A stretch of DNA of 64,000 nucleotides. Origin: Actinernus sp. WN-2022. Lineage: Eukaryota > Cnidaria > Anthozoa > Actiniaria > Actinernidae. The notes below the pieces were generated by a model, which was not told the origin of the DNA, searched no databases, and was given only the letters and a program-made list of their open reading frames with translations. This document shows, in pieces, positions 32,972-44,200 of this stretch. The stretch covers positions 51,494,021 to 51,558,020 of the forward strand of contig JAOWCC010001634.1 in assembly GCA_030867875.1 (NCBI GenBank), in the 5' to 3' direction. A program made the translations under genes and the position numbers. Positions within the stretch are counted from its first letter, which is position 1; the number at the start of each line of letters is the position of its first letter.

Positions 32972-34108
32972 GGTATACCTTCGCGGGTGTCTCTCGCAAA
33001 TAAAATCGTACGCGCATCGTTTCAAAGGAAACTATAGAAACCTATATATCACTGGAAAGATTGTAGAATGCGCTGAAATGTTTTTTTCGCACAAATATTA
33101 CATTTTCAGGAAATGCTAAGGCAACAAACGCAAAAAAGACTCGTCTCGAAGAAGTGAATTTGTGCCTCCGCGTTTGCGCCTACGAACGGTTCGGCTGCAT
33201 AATGTCAATCAGTACATGATAGCCTGTCAAAGAGTGTGAGCGTTTCTTAATATTTTACTTTGTTCAAATGCAATTCATCTTCAAAGTTTCAATCGAAATA
33301 ATTTCTGTGTTTCATCACGGCAAGTACTCCTATAAGAAAAATATCGCTAAACGCTCACACATTTTGGTTCGTAAGTAGCTCCTCTATCTTCAGGCCAAGT
33401 TTCATCAAGATCTGACAAGTCTTCATACCTATAAATTCAGCAAACGTCAACACTAAAACCAACTAGCCAATTATATGTAAGGACCCCCGGAGCTTATGAA
33501 TAGTCCAGAAATTCGCGGGAAATTAGTAAGTAGCTCAGTCAAATTGTATAAGAAACCTGCATGCCGCTCTCGCGTACTAGTGTAGTTTCACCAATATTCG
33601 ACAGAGCGTTGTGTTGCCAAAATTGAGATAATGCGCAAAAAGGGAAAAAGAAAAGTAGATCAACGGGTTGTACCAAGAAGGGAGAGGGCCGTATAACGAA
33701 AACAAAACCGCGTCGAAAGGCAACGCCGCAGACAAGAGCGAAGCGAAAAGCGAGTGGTAGGCAACCTCGTGGTACGAACGTTAACGTTGACCCTAAACCT
33801 GAGATCCCTTGGGTATGTATAGCTTTTAGTTACCATGCACTCAGGCACATATCTTCCCATGTTGATGTTCTTATAAACGGAATAATTTGGTTACAGATTT
33901 GATGGCGACTTATTCGCAGATCAGCATCGGTGCATGTGGCACATAATGGAATTAGAGGGATTTATAACGTCTAAGCGATTTTTCTTTTCTAATATCTCTC
34001 AAACTATTGCATGTTTTGAATTTTTTTTCCGGAAAATCAAACCATCAACTTCAAAAGAATTAAAAATGATAAAAAGAATTAAAGAAACGTGCCGCGAAGG
34101 TATACGGT
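32972..34108 (+). mobile_element. 1.1-kb TIR element with captured basic exon
   Basis: The ends GTATACCTTCGCGG and CCGCGAAGGTATAC delimit the element. Around 33630-33815 the plus strand encodes Lys/Arg-rich sequence (MRKKGKRKVDQRVVPRRE, TKPRRKATPQTRAKRKASGR) with one frame change, ending at a GG|GTATGT donor. This resembles a first exon of a nuclear or transposase protein. No catalytic domain follows. Confidence 0.55.
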
Positions 34109-34284
34109 AACCTTAACACAATAATATGGCTTACAAGAAGTTTAAAAAGTTAAAATGACCTAGCTAACCTATAAATACGTTTATAAATATATATGTACAT
34201 GTGTAATTGACTTAACTCAGTACAACTAAATAAACGTTCTGCTAATTATAACTAATGTTTGAATGATCTATGAACGTCCAGTCC

Positions 34285-35390
34285 TCAATTTCTTACATAT
34301 CATGATAGTCTCTCCTGAAAAGATATAGGTCTTGATTTGACCCTTAAAACTGGACACAGAAGGAGCAAACCTAAGTTCCTGTGGTAAAGAATTCCACAGA
34401 GACGGTGCAGCATAAGAGAAAGCCCTGAAACCATATTAAATAAAGTGCGTAAATTATAAGTTGTATGGTAGAACTAGTCGTTTACTTAGTGCAGACTGGA
34501 GATTACGTCGTAAATACTGATAAGGTCAGATATATATTTGGGAGCTAAACCATTTAGAGCTTTATATGTTGGTAGCAGTAACTTATATATGATCCTTTGT
34601 TCGATCGGCAAACAGTGCAAGTTATAATGCATGTGTTCATGTTTACGTGTAAGCGTAACTACTCTCGCTGCCCGGCGCATTTTGAACTTTCTGCAAGCGT
34701 TCTAAGAGGTGGCAGGGTAGTCCATATAGAACCGAGTTACAAAAGTCGAGCCTAGATGTAACAAGTGCATGAACTAAGGTTTCTGCAGCCTGACGGCTAA
34801 GGTATTTTCTGATTTTACTTATGTTCCACAAGTGATAGAAACCAGACTTGCAGGTATTGGTAATATGTTGCTCCATAGACAGAGACGAGTCCATCAGAAC
34901 ACCGATGTTACGGGCTTTAGACGTTCGTTGGATTACGTCATCACATACCGACAGGCATTCCAAGGGAGGAAGCGGACGATGGCGTGCATTCAGTAGGAGA
35001 ATTTATGCCTTGTAAGCTTGTTCCGAGCCATCCACGCGTCAACATCGTGTACGTATGATTCCATGCGAGACCTCGCCGCACTCATGTCATCAGGACTGGA
35101 TGATTTAAAAGTAATGTAAAGATGTGTATCGTCAGCATAGAGGTGGTAGTCCATACCGTGCAGACGTATTAGATCTCCAAGACGTGTTGTATACATGGAG
35201 AAGAGGATGGGCCCAAGCACACTCATGAGGAATGCCTGATGTGAGAGGCCGCGGCTCCGTTGACACGCCACCTGCAACAACGACAGTCACTGTCCTATTT
35301 GAGAGATAGGACACGAACCAGTTGTGGGCTTTACCAACAATTTGCTCATATTTGCTCAATGCTCATATCAATGCTCATATCAGATTCCAT
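34285..35390 (-). mobile_element. CR1/L2-group LINE 3' half, degenerate
   Basis: On the minus strand, in order: [53 protein letters not shown] (catalytic Asp pair), IGVLMDSSLSMEQHI, TSRLDFCNSVLYGLP, RRAARVVTL and finally AFSYAAPSLWNSLPQELRFA near 34400. At least four frame breaks. 5'-truncated within the RT. Confidence 0.8.
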
Positions 35391-35679
35391 ACTGATAGTG
35401 ATTGCTTCTGGTCGAATTTGCAGTTACGTTGCTCGTAAAAGTGCCTAGGATCTTTGAAATATCCAGTTGAGTGTCAAGAAGTTATACTTTCTTCATCTGA
35501 CTCCTGAAGTCGATGAAATGGCCATTCCTTTAACAGTTCCAGCACATGTTCAGAACATGTCCAAACATGTGTTCATCGTTTCTTGAAGGTAAAGAAGCAA
35601 GTAGTGGAGAAAGTCAAGTTCAACTGCAACTTTCCAAGCGGCTCAAGACAAAAGTGCCAGCACTTCATGTGAATTTGGT

Positions 35680-35940
35680 GGCGGGGTAACGCAGTGGTTA
35701 AGCGCTTCGCCTTTCACCTCTGTGGCTCAGGTTCGATCCCCGGACGTGGCGCCATATGTGAGTTGAGTTTGTTGGAATCTCGCCCGTGCTTCGAGGGTTT
35801 TTCTCCGGGTTCTCCTAACACGCTAAATTCCAATTCGATCTGTGAATTAGCCGGGTCCTGGGTTTGATCAACCTCGTGGTTGTTTCAGGTCCCGTTAGAA
35901 ATTCAGTGTTTTTTCAATCTTCATGCGAATAACTAGCAGC
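35680..35940 (+). mobile_element. tRNA-derived SINE
   Basis: The head has a pol III A box (TAACGCAGTGG, 35687..35697) and a canonical B box (GGTTCGATCCC, 35730..35740), spaced as in tRNA genes, within a tRNA-like frame ending GGCGCCA. The body contains TTTTTCTCCGGGTTCTCC and ends around GTTTCAGGTCCCGTTAGAAA. It is not a true tRNA because the stems do not close and a body follows. A 3' end of the same family lies at 42112-42165. Confidence 0.78.
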
Positions 35941-36227
35941 CACTGGGTTCCCTTTTTGCTTGTGTTTTTAACGTTTCAAATAACTTGGTACTTTTAACTA
36001 TTAAAGAGTCTTATGAACTGAAAGATACTTTGAATCCGAATGAAAGAACACTCGAGGGCTTCAGTTTTCCAACAGTTTTCTAACCATCACCTCACTTTGA
36101 AAATGTTTACTTTGCTCAAAGTCGATCTGCAAAATTTTAGGCGCAAACATTGTGTACAAACATGGCGCGCGCGCGCTCCACTAGATTCCCGCCAAATCAG
36201 ATGTTTTGTTATCGATGTGTTGCTTAG

Positions 36228-36388
36228 TCTCCTTCGCAGCCGCCGGGGATTTCGTGACGAAATCCCCGGCGGCCGGCTGCGAAGGAGACCGTGTTGCTCG
36301 ATCTTGCGGAATATCGCCTGATTTTAGCCAACTCGGGCCTATCGGCCCTCGTCGGCTAAGCAACTGGCGATATTCCGCGCGATCTTGC
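36228..36388. mobile_element. Two adjacent hairpins, GC-rich
   Basis: The first hairpin (36228-36288) pairs TCTCCTTCGCAGCCG with CGGCTGCGAAGGAGA around GGGGATTTCGTGACGAAATC. The second (36299-36388) pairs TTGCGGAATATCGCC with GGCGATATTCCGC. Typical of snapback MITEs. Confidence 0.65.
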
Positions 36389-36424
36389 AAGATAATTGTT
36401 TTTGACAGTGTGTTTTCTCCTTGA

Positions 36425-36985
36425 AAAGACCTTGAATTTGTACCAAAACTCCTTGAATGTTCCCCATACTGCGCTACAATAATCAAGGTAGTCATATAAT
36501 TGAAAGAAGCTGAGCTCGGGAAGGCATCGCAAGTCTGTACTCCAACTGTGCTTGTTATTTTCTTAGCCTTGTCCCGTAAAAACATTAGATTTTTCAGTTT
36601 TGATGTCAACCAAGGAGCTGACCGGGCTCGCGCCTTTTTCCGTCTTAAAGGGGCGTGGTGGTTACATACAGAGAGGAATGTTTCTTTCCAACGGAGCCAA
36701 GCAGAATTTGGATCATTACAATGATGTTCAACATTCTCCTAGGGGATCAGCATGATATCTTGTCTAATTCTGTTGCAATCCCAAAAAAATTTATTGCCTT
36801 GCCTCAATTATTTTCGGGTTATGCTTCAAAGAAGACAATTTTCTTACAGCATATATCAATTTGTGATCGCTAATTCCTATCTCTGAAACTCCACACTGGG
36901 AAATTTTTGGGGCATCGTTTGTTAGGAAAAGATCTATTGTGCTTGACGTGTCCTTTGTTACCCTTGTTGGTTCTTTAATAAGTTG
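36425..36985 (-). mobile_element. LINE endonuclease-end fragment
   Basis: The minus strand reads VTKDTSSTIDLFLTNDAP, SEIGISDHKLIYAVRKL (endonuclease SDH motif), WKETFLSVCNHHAPLRRKKA and LTSKLKNLMFLRDKAKKIT. This is the endonuclease C-terminus and linker of a LINE related to the one at 29.6-32.5 kb, with stops and frame breaks. Confidence 0.68.
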
Positions 36986-37077
36986 TTGATATAGCGATAC
37001 TTACTGTTTGTAAACACTGACGTCATTTATATATTTGCATATATAATGTGGTTGGCAAAAAAAAACGTCTAAGGGAG

Positions 37078-37745
37078 TGTTCATTATTTATGGGTTGGGG
37101 GGGGGGGGTCGGTTAATCATAGGGGGGAGGGCAAAATAAGTTAAGTGCTTTTGTAGGGGGTCATCAAAGATTTTACCTACTCCTTGGGGGGTCATCAAAG
37201 TTTTGACGTACCTGTCATGCAATGAAATTGTTGTTGTAATGCGAAGCCACTGTTTAGTCTCCAGAACACAGGAATCCAGTGTTTTAGAGAGCATTAATTT
37301 CTCAAAAATTTTGGCTCGGGCCTTCGGTCCTCGCAGTATTTAAACACAGTCTGCATGGTGTTCTGCAGATGGTCAAAGGCACATCCCCATGGGACCGATA
37401 ATGGTGTTCAGGAGATTAGTTATGCAATTATCAGTACAATTTCAAGTACCCATCCGGGACCGGAAGGAGGGTGAGGTAGAGATTTCCAGAAGAATACACG
37501 TATATTATGTTTTCTACTAAAAAAAGGTATTGTATCATGGGAAATACCATAAATCTAGAAACATTAATAGTAAATTTAATAGATTACATGTACATGCAGT
37601 TTGCATTCTTTCTTGCACATCCATCTTTATTGTTGGGGGGGGGTGGGGGGGTCAATAAAGTATTGAGCAATTTTATAGGGGTCATCTAAGTTTTAATTCA
37701 TTGATATGGGGTCATAAAAGTATGCATCCGGGTATTCCCATTTCA
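37078..37745. repeat. G-rich repeat region with GGGGTCATCAAAG motifs
   Basis: GGGGTCAT(C/A)(A/T)AAG occurs four times (about 37158, 37190, 37678, 37709), with poly-G runs at 37098 and 37636. Probably a DNA-element derivative, but the ends could not be paired. Confidence 0.4.
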
Positions 37746-38970
37746 TTATTGCTTATAGTGCCATCTAATCGATTTTTCATTGATAGCAAACTGGTTCGTT
37801 GAGCATATAGGACATATAGACCCTAAGCTAATTAATGTATTTTGGTAGACTGGTTATATTTAGTGCTGCCGTTTTAAAACCTCTGACTTTGGGGGTACCG
37901 AGATTCAAGTCTGCATAGACCTCGTTATCTGGGATGGGTAGAGTCGGACATTGTGGCGCCTTTTTATGGTAGGAGTCACTGGATGTATGAGCAAAATATG
38001 GGGACTGGGTTTATTCCCTGGAATGATAATTTTTGACATATCGTCCAAAACAGAATTAAGGCTAAAAATCATTTTGTGGATTTACTAACGAGTTACTGAC
38101 CTGGTTAGTTTGGGTTAATTGTCCTGTCTCTTGTGATTCGACCGATGCTTCTTCTTGATGATTTATGCGAGCCGCATAGATGAGGTTCAATTCAAGCATA
38201 GAAAAACAACATGGCGGACACGAGTAGAGTAAGTTTTGGCGAGTTTTGGTCCCTTTAATTGCAGCTGTCTAGTATCCAAGAATGTTATGTTACCTACTAA
38301 ATTCTAGAGAACTCCAGAAACTTGCAATGTCAAATTTGGCTCTAGAAGAGAGTAGTTGAGCCGGATAGGCGGGTTCGGCCCTAGCTAGCAAACCGTTTAC
38401 AAGGGCAACACATAGGATAGTGCTCCCTAGCTCTCAGACAGGGTAACCCTATCGCTAGGATAACCGGGGCAGCCGAGTTGAGTTGTCCCGCCTGCTCAGT
38501 GTAAACACATCGCTACAAATAAGAGGAAATGACCCAGCGCTAGGGCCGGGGGGGGGGGGGGGGGAGTACTTACATGAAAAATGGATATGTATGTGAGGCC
38601 AAGACGCTCAAACCCTGACCCTGTTTGACCCAAAATCCCAGCTTCAAAACCCTGATTGCCCCCTTTTTTTTGTGGGGGGGTAACCCTGATTGACCCTTCT
38701 TTAAATAAAAACAAATAGTGAAATAAATTGTTCGCCTGAAAAGGAATTAAAAATACGTTATAAATTGATATTAAAATACTTTTAATGCTTAGTATACAAT
38801 GGCTGGAACATCAAAAAGCACACCCAAATTAAACTCAAATCCTGACCCTGATCTGGCCAAATCAGGTCAACACTGACCCTACCTGCTTCCCAAACTGAGC
38901 TCAAAACCTTGACCCATGGCCACCCCCGCGGCACATACATAAATAGGACGCCGGGCGCTAGGGCAACCCT
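37746..38970. other. Intergenic sequence, no supported gene
   Basis: Includes a poly-G tract at 38549-38572 and G/C-rich dispersed sequence. A short ATGGCGGACACGAGTAG followed by a GTAAGT-like donor at 38211 is noted but unsupported. Confidence 0.4.
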
Positions 38971-38975
38971 ATCCA

Positions 38976-39268
38976 TAGGCAGCCCAAGCTCAGGTTACGA
39001 AGGGTTTGTATGGGAGCGTAACGAACTCCGTTTACTAGCCAGAAATACTGTATTTTTTTAAATTTAAACTGTGTTGGGTGGTTTTAAGCTGATTTCAGCC
39101 GGATTTCCACCCAACAAGGAGAGAAACTTGACAGAAGACATCACAGTGGCAAGGTAAGTCTTTTTTTTTATACAGTATTGCAGGCTAGTAAACGGAGTTC
39201 GTTACGCTCCCATACAAACCCTTAGCTAATAAAGTTATATTTTCGTAACTTGAGCTTGGGCTGCCTGT
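38976..39268. mobile_element. MITE with about 70-bp inverted arms
   Basis: GGCAGCCCAAGCTCA at the left and TGAGCTTGGGCTGCC at the right, with GGGTTTGTATGGGAGCGTAA and its complement inside the arms. The right-end motif AGCTTGGGCTGCCTGTG recurs alone at 40891. Confidence 0.75.
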
Positions 39269-39494
39269 GACCTATCTCATTGTAAATGGGCCCTTTATAA
39301 TTAATATTGATGATCTTTGTCTCTATTAATTCCCCCATTCATAACTCTTTACCGCATCCAACAACAATACAACTGTATAGAGTGTGTTAATGTACTGTGC
39401 AACGATAATAGCAGATTTATTATAACGTAACTTACAAACAAACAAGTACTATAACTTCCATAAAGAGTTCCCGCCCTTTACGTCTACCATATAA

Positions 39495-40170
39495 TTACAA
39501 TTCACGTGTGTCACAATGACTTGCACTCACGTGCTATAATAGCTTACAATTACAATAGGCCCTTTGCAGCTAACAGTCACGTGCTGGTATAATACTTCAT
39601 TAACGAATGAATTGAGCTCATGATCCCCATGGGAAAGGCGTTGCCATGAATACTGGAGAGCAAGCTATCTTTAAAAAGGCAGTTTTAGAAAGATCGGCAA
39701 TTGATTGGAGGTGGAAAATAGCATTTGCAAACAGGTTTTTCTAGCAATACCGATCTCGTACAAGGCCTTTAAATAAATGAAGTCAGTAATTTTTTTGCTC
39801 TCCAGTACAACCACGTGATTTGTTAGCTGCAAAGGGCCTATTCACTTGTGTCACAATGACTTGCACTCACGTGGTATAATAGCTTACAATTACAATTTAC
39901 GTGTGTTACAATGACCAACACTTCACGTGTGTCACAATGACTTACACTCACGTGCTATAATAGCTTACACTTCTCGTGCTATAATAGCTTACACTTCACG
40001 TGTGTCACAAAGACTTACACTTCACGTGTGTCACAAAGACTTATATACACTTCACGTGTGTCACAAAGACTTACACTTCACGTGTGTCACAGAGACTTAC
40101 CGACTTCACGTGTGCCACAGTGACTTACACTTCACGTGTATTACAACAGCTTTACGCTATTCGTGTGTCC
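39495..40170 (+). repeat. CACGTG-rich minisatellite
   Basis: Repeats based on CTTCACGTGTGTCACAAAGA (26-28 bp, 39995-40130) and an older, longer unit with CACTCACGTGCTATAATAGC (39500-39990). CACGTG, the palindromic E-box, appears about a dozen times, including two within the MITE that interrupts the array. Confidence 0.75.
39554..39842. mobile_element. MITE inserted in the CACGTG array
   Basis: The inverted ends AATAGGCCCTTTGCAGCTAA and TTAGCTGCAAAGGGCCTATT are exact. Array sequence continues on both sides. The subterminal CACGTG occurs in both arms. Confidence 0.78.
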
Positions 40171-40269
40171 AACGACACTTACACTTTGTGTCTATATTAG
40201 TTTAACACCTTGTGTGTCCAATGAGGTTACATTTCACCTATGTCTACAGAAACGCCCTCACTAGATTAC

Positions 40270-40620
40270 GAATAAGCAATATAATCATTCGCTAGAAATA
40301 GAATTGGGCAGATACTCAGGTGGTTATAAAAAACCTGAAGAAAGAACTTGTTTTCAGTGCCCCAATGAGACTGAAGATGAAAGGCACTTTCTTGTTAAAT
40401 GCCCTTTATATAACTTGAGGAACGAATTATTAGCTCAATTTAGCTCCTTAATATCAATCGAAAAAGAGTGTCAGACGATCAGTTGTTCCTCTTAATGATA
40501 GATCCTCCACCTAAACTCCAAAACATAGTAGCGAAATACATATTTAACTGTTTTTCTCTTCAGAGAAAAAGGAAAAACAATCTTAGTTAGATATACTGTA
40601 TAAAATATTTGGATTCAAGT
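40270..40620 (+). mobile_element. LINE 3'-terminal fragment with Cys/His end domain
   Basis: Encodes SLEIELGRYSGGYKKPEERT followed by CFQCPNETEDERHFLVKCPL, a CxxC...HxxxxC motif found at the C-terminus of some LINE RT proteins. A frame break near 40480 precedes the ending KLQNIVAKYIFNCFSLQRKR. Confidence 0.62.
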
Positions 40621-41235
40621 TGATGTACACGTTCGTACAACGCTCCAAATAACAATACTGTCTGTCTGTCCCCTGTCGACTACCCTGAGAGCAGAGGTTT
40701 CTCATCTCTTTGCCTTTCCTGTCCGCCGAGAGAAAGGGTGAAGAGCCGATAACTCAAACCTCCCTAAAACTTATTATCTTAATATGTGCAACTTATAGGA
40801 GATGAGGACCTAAAATACGGAAAAATCCCGAGTTTTTGGATTCCCATACAAATTCTCTCGTAACGTGAAACCACTGATTTCAAACTTTTTAGCTTGGGCT
40901 GCCTGTGGTAAAATAACTTTTATCGAAATTGGCCCCTGAACCGGCTTCGGAATCAGAACCGCCGACTATTAGTTGAACCAGATATGATAAACAACGAAAT
41001 TCTATTGAAATTTAAAGATGTTATTTTTCGTAACTGTGTGCGTCAAAATTTCATTTTGTATTACCAAAGAGATTAATTAATCAGCCAAAGATTAAGTTAC
41101 TATTGTCTAAACAACTATGTTTGGACACATCCCTTGTAACAAAATAACCCTGGGTCACGCGAGTGAATTCTAACATACGCGCCGGCGAAACTCTGGCGAA
41201 ATAGCCTGTGACCCCAAATAGGATATATTCTTTTT
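40621..41235. other. Upstream region of the Tyr-motif receptor gene
   Basis: No coding sequence. A single MITE-end motif (AGCTTGGGCTGCCTGTG) lies at 40891. No TATA box or other promoter signal stands out. Confidence 0.4.
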
Positions 41236-41249
41236 AACTCGTGTGCACG

Positions 41250-44200
41250 ATGGTAGTAATTTCGAAGATTGCTGGTTTAATAACCGGTTTATTTGTATGG
41301 CAACTCTTTGTAGTTAGCAGTGGCTTGACATGGCTAAATGTTACGCGATCAGCAGATTTAAAAGATCGTTTCGTAAACCTTGGCTCCAGCATCAATTCAA
41401 CAGCAGCACAAGTATGGTGTTCGTCGAGAAATGCAGACTGCTGGTCCAACTGCACTCGGTGCCAGTGCTCTTCTTCTCATTCAACGTTTCTGCTAAAGAA
41501 AGATTGGCAAAGTTCAACATGCATCGACAGCGCTGCGCTTCACACCATAGGTCAGTGTTTTAGTTTCCTTTGGTAGTATTTTATTTCGCTTTTTACAGTT
41601 TTTCTCTTTTAAACATAGTGCTACTTATAATTGTAATGATCTTTTCTTCTGCAAGTGGTCTCTTTAAAATTCAGTAACCAGTACACAAATTAGTAGCAGA
41701 GGATCATGATTTAGATTAGACAGTGAAAAGGGCGTGAATATATTCGCATACACAACACAATTCAACTTTAATGAAGCTTGGCTTTACAGAATATTTACCG
41801 TTGCATGAAAGTTAAATGCCTGAATTACTACGCAATCCCAATAGAATGTCAAACTCCGATTTATAATTTTATTATATCGATATTGCACAATCCTAATGAA
41901 AGTAGCACGTCGTGTTACGTCAAGGCACAGTTAAGGTCAGGGTGGGCCGGGGAAAAAACAGACTAGCTTTATATGTTCCTGGATATACAAAACAAACAAC
42001 TCTTACTTACAGTTGAGCGATTCTCCAGCAATATCAGAAAACAGTAGCATGTATATTTACTCAAATCAATGACATCTACATACAGAATACGAAATGTGAT
42101 CGTGACATCTCTGAAAAAAAACCACCTGAATTTCTAACGAGACCTGAAAACAACCATCTACATATGATCTTCACGACAGCTGGTTTTTACTGGAATGCTG
42201 GAATGTCACTTTCCAACACTGATAACTGGCTGCAATTTCCATTTTGCAAACCTCCTAAAGCAAGACCGTTTGTAAAATGTTAGTTTTCTTATTTTCCTAT
42301 CCCCTTTAAAAGGCCACTGAATGGCGCTTGCCATCTCGTTTTCCCTGTTTTGCCTCTAATGAAGAGACGTGATCCAGGCGCGGATCAACGGTCAGATTTT
42401 TTTCATTTCTTTTGGTAGCCTCTTAACAAAACAATAAACAGAAAACTAGCAATATAGAAATCACGCATAAACTACCGTAATTTTTGCTCTTGATTTAGGT
42501 TGATTGCCGTCGAGGAAATATTGCATCGAAAACGCTGGAAATAGCGTTTCAGACCTTGTAAATTTCAAAATTTCCTGGGGGGCAGACCCCCTTAGGAGCT
42601 TGCGCCTTAAGCGCTCAGAAAACGGTCATTTGTTGTCCTGGATACGCGCCTGTGGTCTCCCTGTCTGAGCGAGTCATTCTATCTATTTGAGCTGAGACTG
42701 GCTGAAACAGTTGGACGCAGTGCAAGTGATCACGTGATACCCGCCAATACAAACCGAAACCAGCTAAATCGTCAAACTTCTTTTTTAACAGCTGGTTGCT
42801 CATTCAGGCTGACGGACGTGCTTGATCTTACTCGGCCTGGGCGCGTTAATCTCACTACGTGGAGTAATGGGAGTCTCGCGTGCGGTTTCGTGAATGGACT
42901 CGTGGAACACATGGACAGCGGATCGTGGATTAGAAGGCCAGGTACACATCAGTTTCAAGTAGTGCACAACGCTGGATTTTCGCAGTTCAAGGTAATATAA
43001 AAATATATAAAAAAGTCACGCTGAGCAGCCTCGAACGACGAGAAGCGTTTTGATTTCATTACATATGAGCGAGTGAAGTAGAACAGTTAATAGCGAGCTT
43101 CTAATGTTCATTTTCTTGTTTCAGTGGTCGACCTCATCGCAGTACGCTGGTCGTGTTTTAAGAGTTGGACTCAACTGCACTCAAAAACAGTCTTGTGTTG
43201 TGTTCAAAGTAAAGGGAACTCTGTCGTGTAAGCATTATCTATATTATGAGACCATCATGTTGCTACGGTGGCCCATAAGTGCAAAACACAATACACGCAG
43301 CGAAAACACAATACACTAAACTGAAAACACAATACACAAACTGAAAACACAACACACACAGCGAAAACACAATACACTAAACTGAAAACACAATACACTA
43401 ACTGAAAACACAACACACACAGCGAAAACACAATACACTAAACTGAAAACACAATACACTAAAATGAAAACACAACACACACAGCGAAAACACAATACAC
43501 TAAACTGAAAACACAATACACTAACTGAAAACACAACACACACAGCGAAAACACAATACACTAAACTGAAAACACAATACACTAACTGAAAACACAACAC
43601 ACACAGCGAAAACACAATACACCAAACTGAAAACACAATACACTAAAATGAAAACACAATACACGCAGCGAAAACACAATACACTAAACTGAAAACACAA
43701 TACACTAAAATGAAAACACAATACACTAAAATGAAAACACAATACACTAAAATGAAAACACAATACACTAAAACGAAAACACAATACACTAAAATGAAAA
43801 CACAATACACGCAGCGAAAACACAATACACTAAACTGAAAACACAATACACTAACTGAAAACACAACACACACAGCGAAAACACAATACACTAAACTGAA
43901 AACACAATACACTAAAATGAAAACACAATACACGCAGCGAAAACACAATACACTAAACTGAAAACACAATACACTAAAATGAAAACACAATACACTAAAA
44001 TGAAAACACAATACACGCAGCGAAAACACAATACACTAAACTGAAAACACAATACACACAGCGAAAACACAATACACTAAACTGAAAACACAATACACTA
44101 AAATGAAAACACAATACACGCAGCGAAAACACAATACACTAAACTGAAAACACAATACACTAAAATGAAAACACAATACACGCAGCGAAAACACAATACA

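Noticed and set aside
33660..33860. Arg-rich minus-strand open frame
   Set aside because: It is the shadow of the Lys/Arg-rich plus-strand segment in the 1.1-kb TIR element.
35680..35755. A functional tRNA gene
   Set aside because: A and B boxes are good, but the stems do not form a full cloverleaf and a SINE body follows directly.
36181..36424. Open frames through the GC-rich hairpins
   Set aside because: They arise from palindromic sequence and change sense at each arm; no coding support.
38195..38230. Possible first exon (ATGGCGGACACGAGTAG then GTAAGT)
   Set aside because: ATGGCGGA starts occur in several transposons here, and no downstream exon could be found.
39927..40205. Open frames with CHKDLHFTCVT-type repeats
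   Set aside because: By-products of the CACGTG minisatellite; no start context, splice sites or domain.
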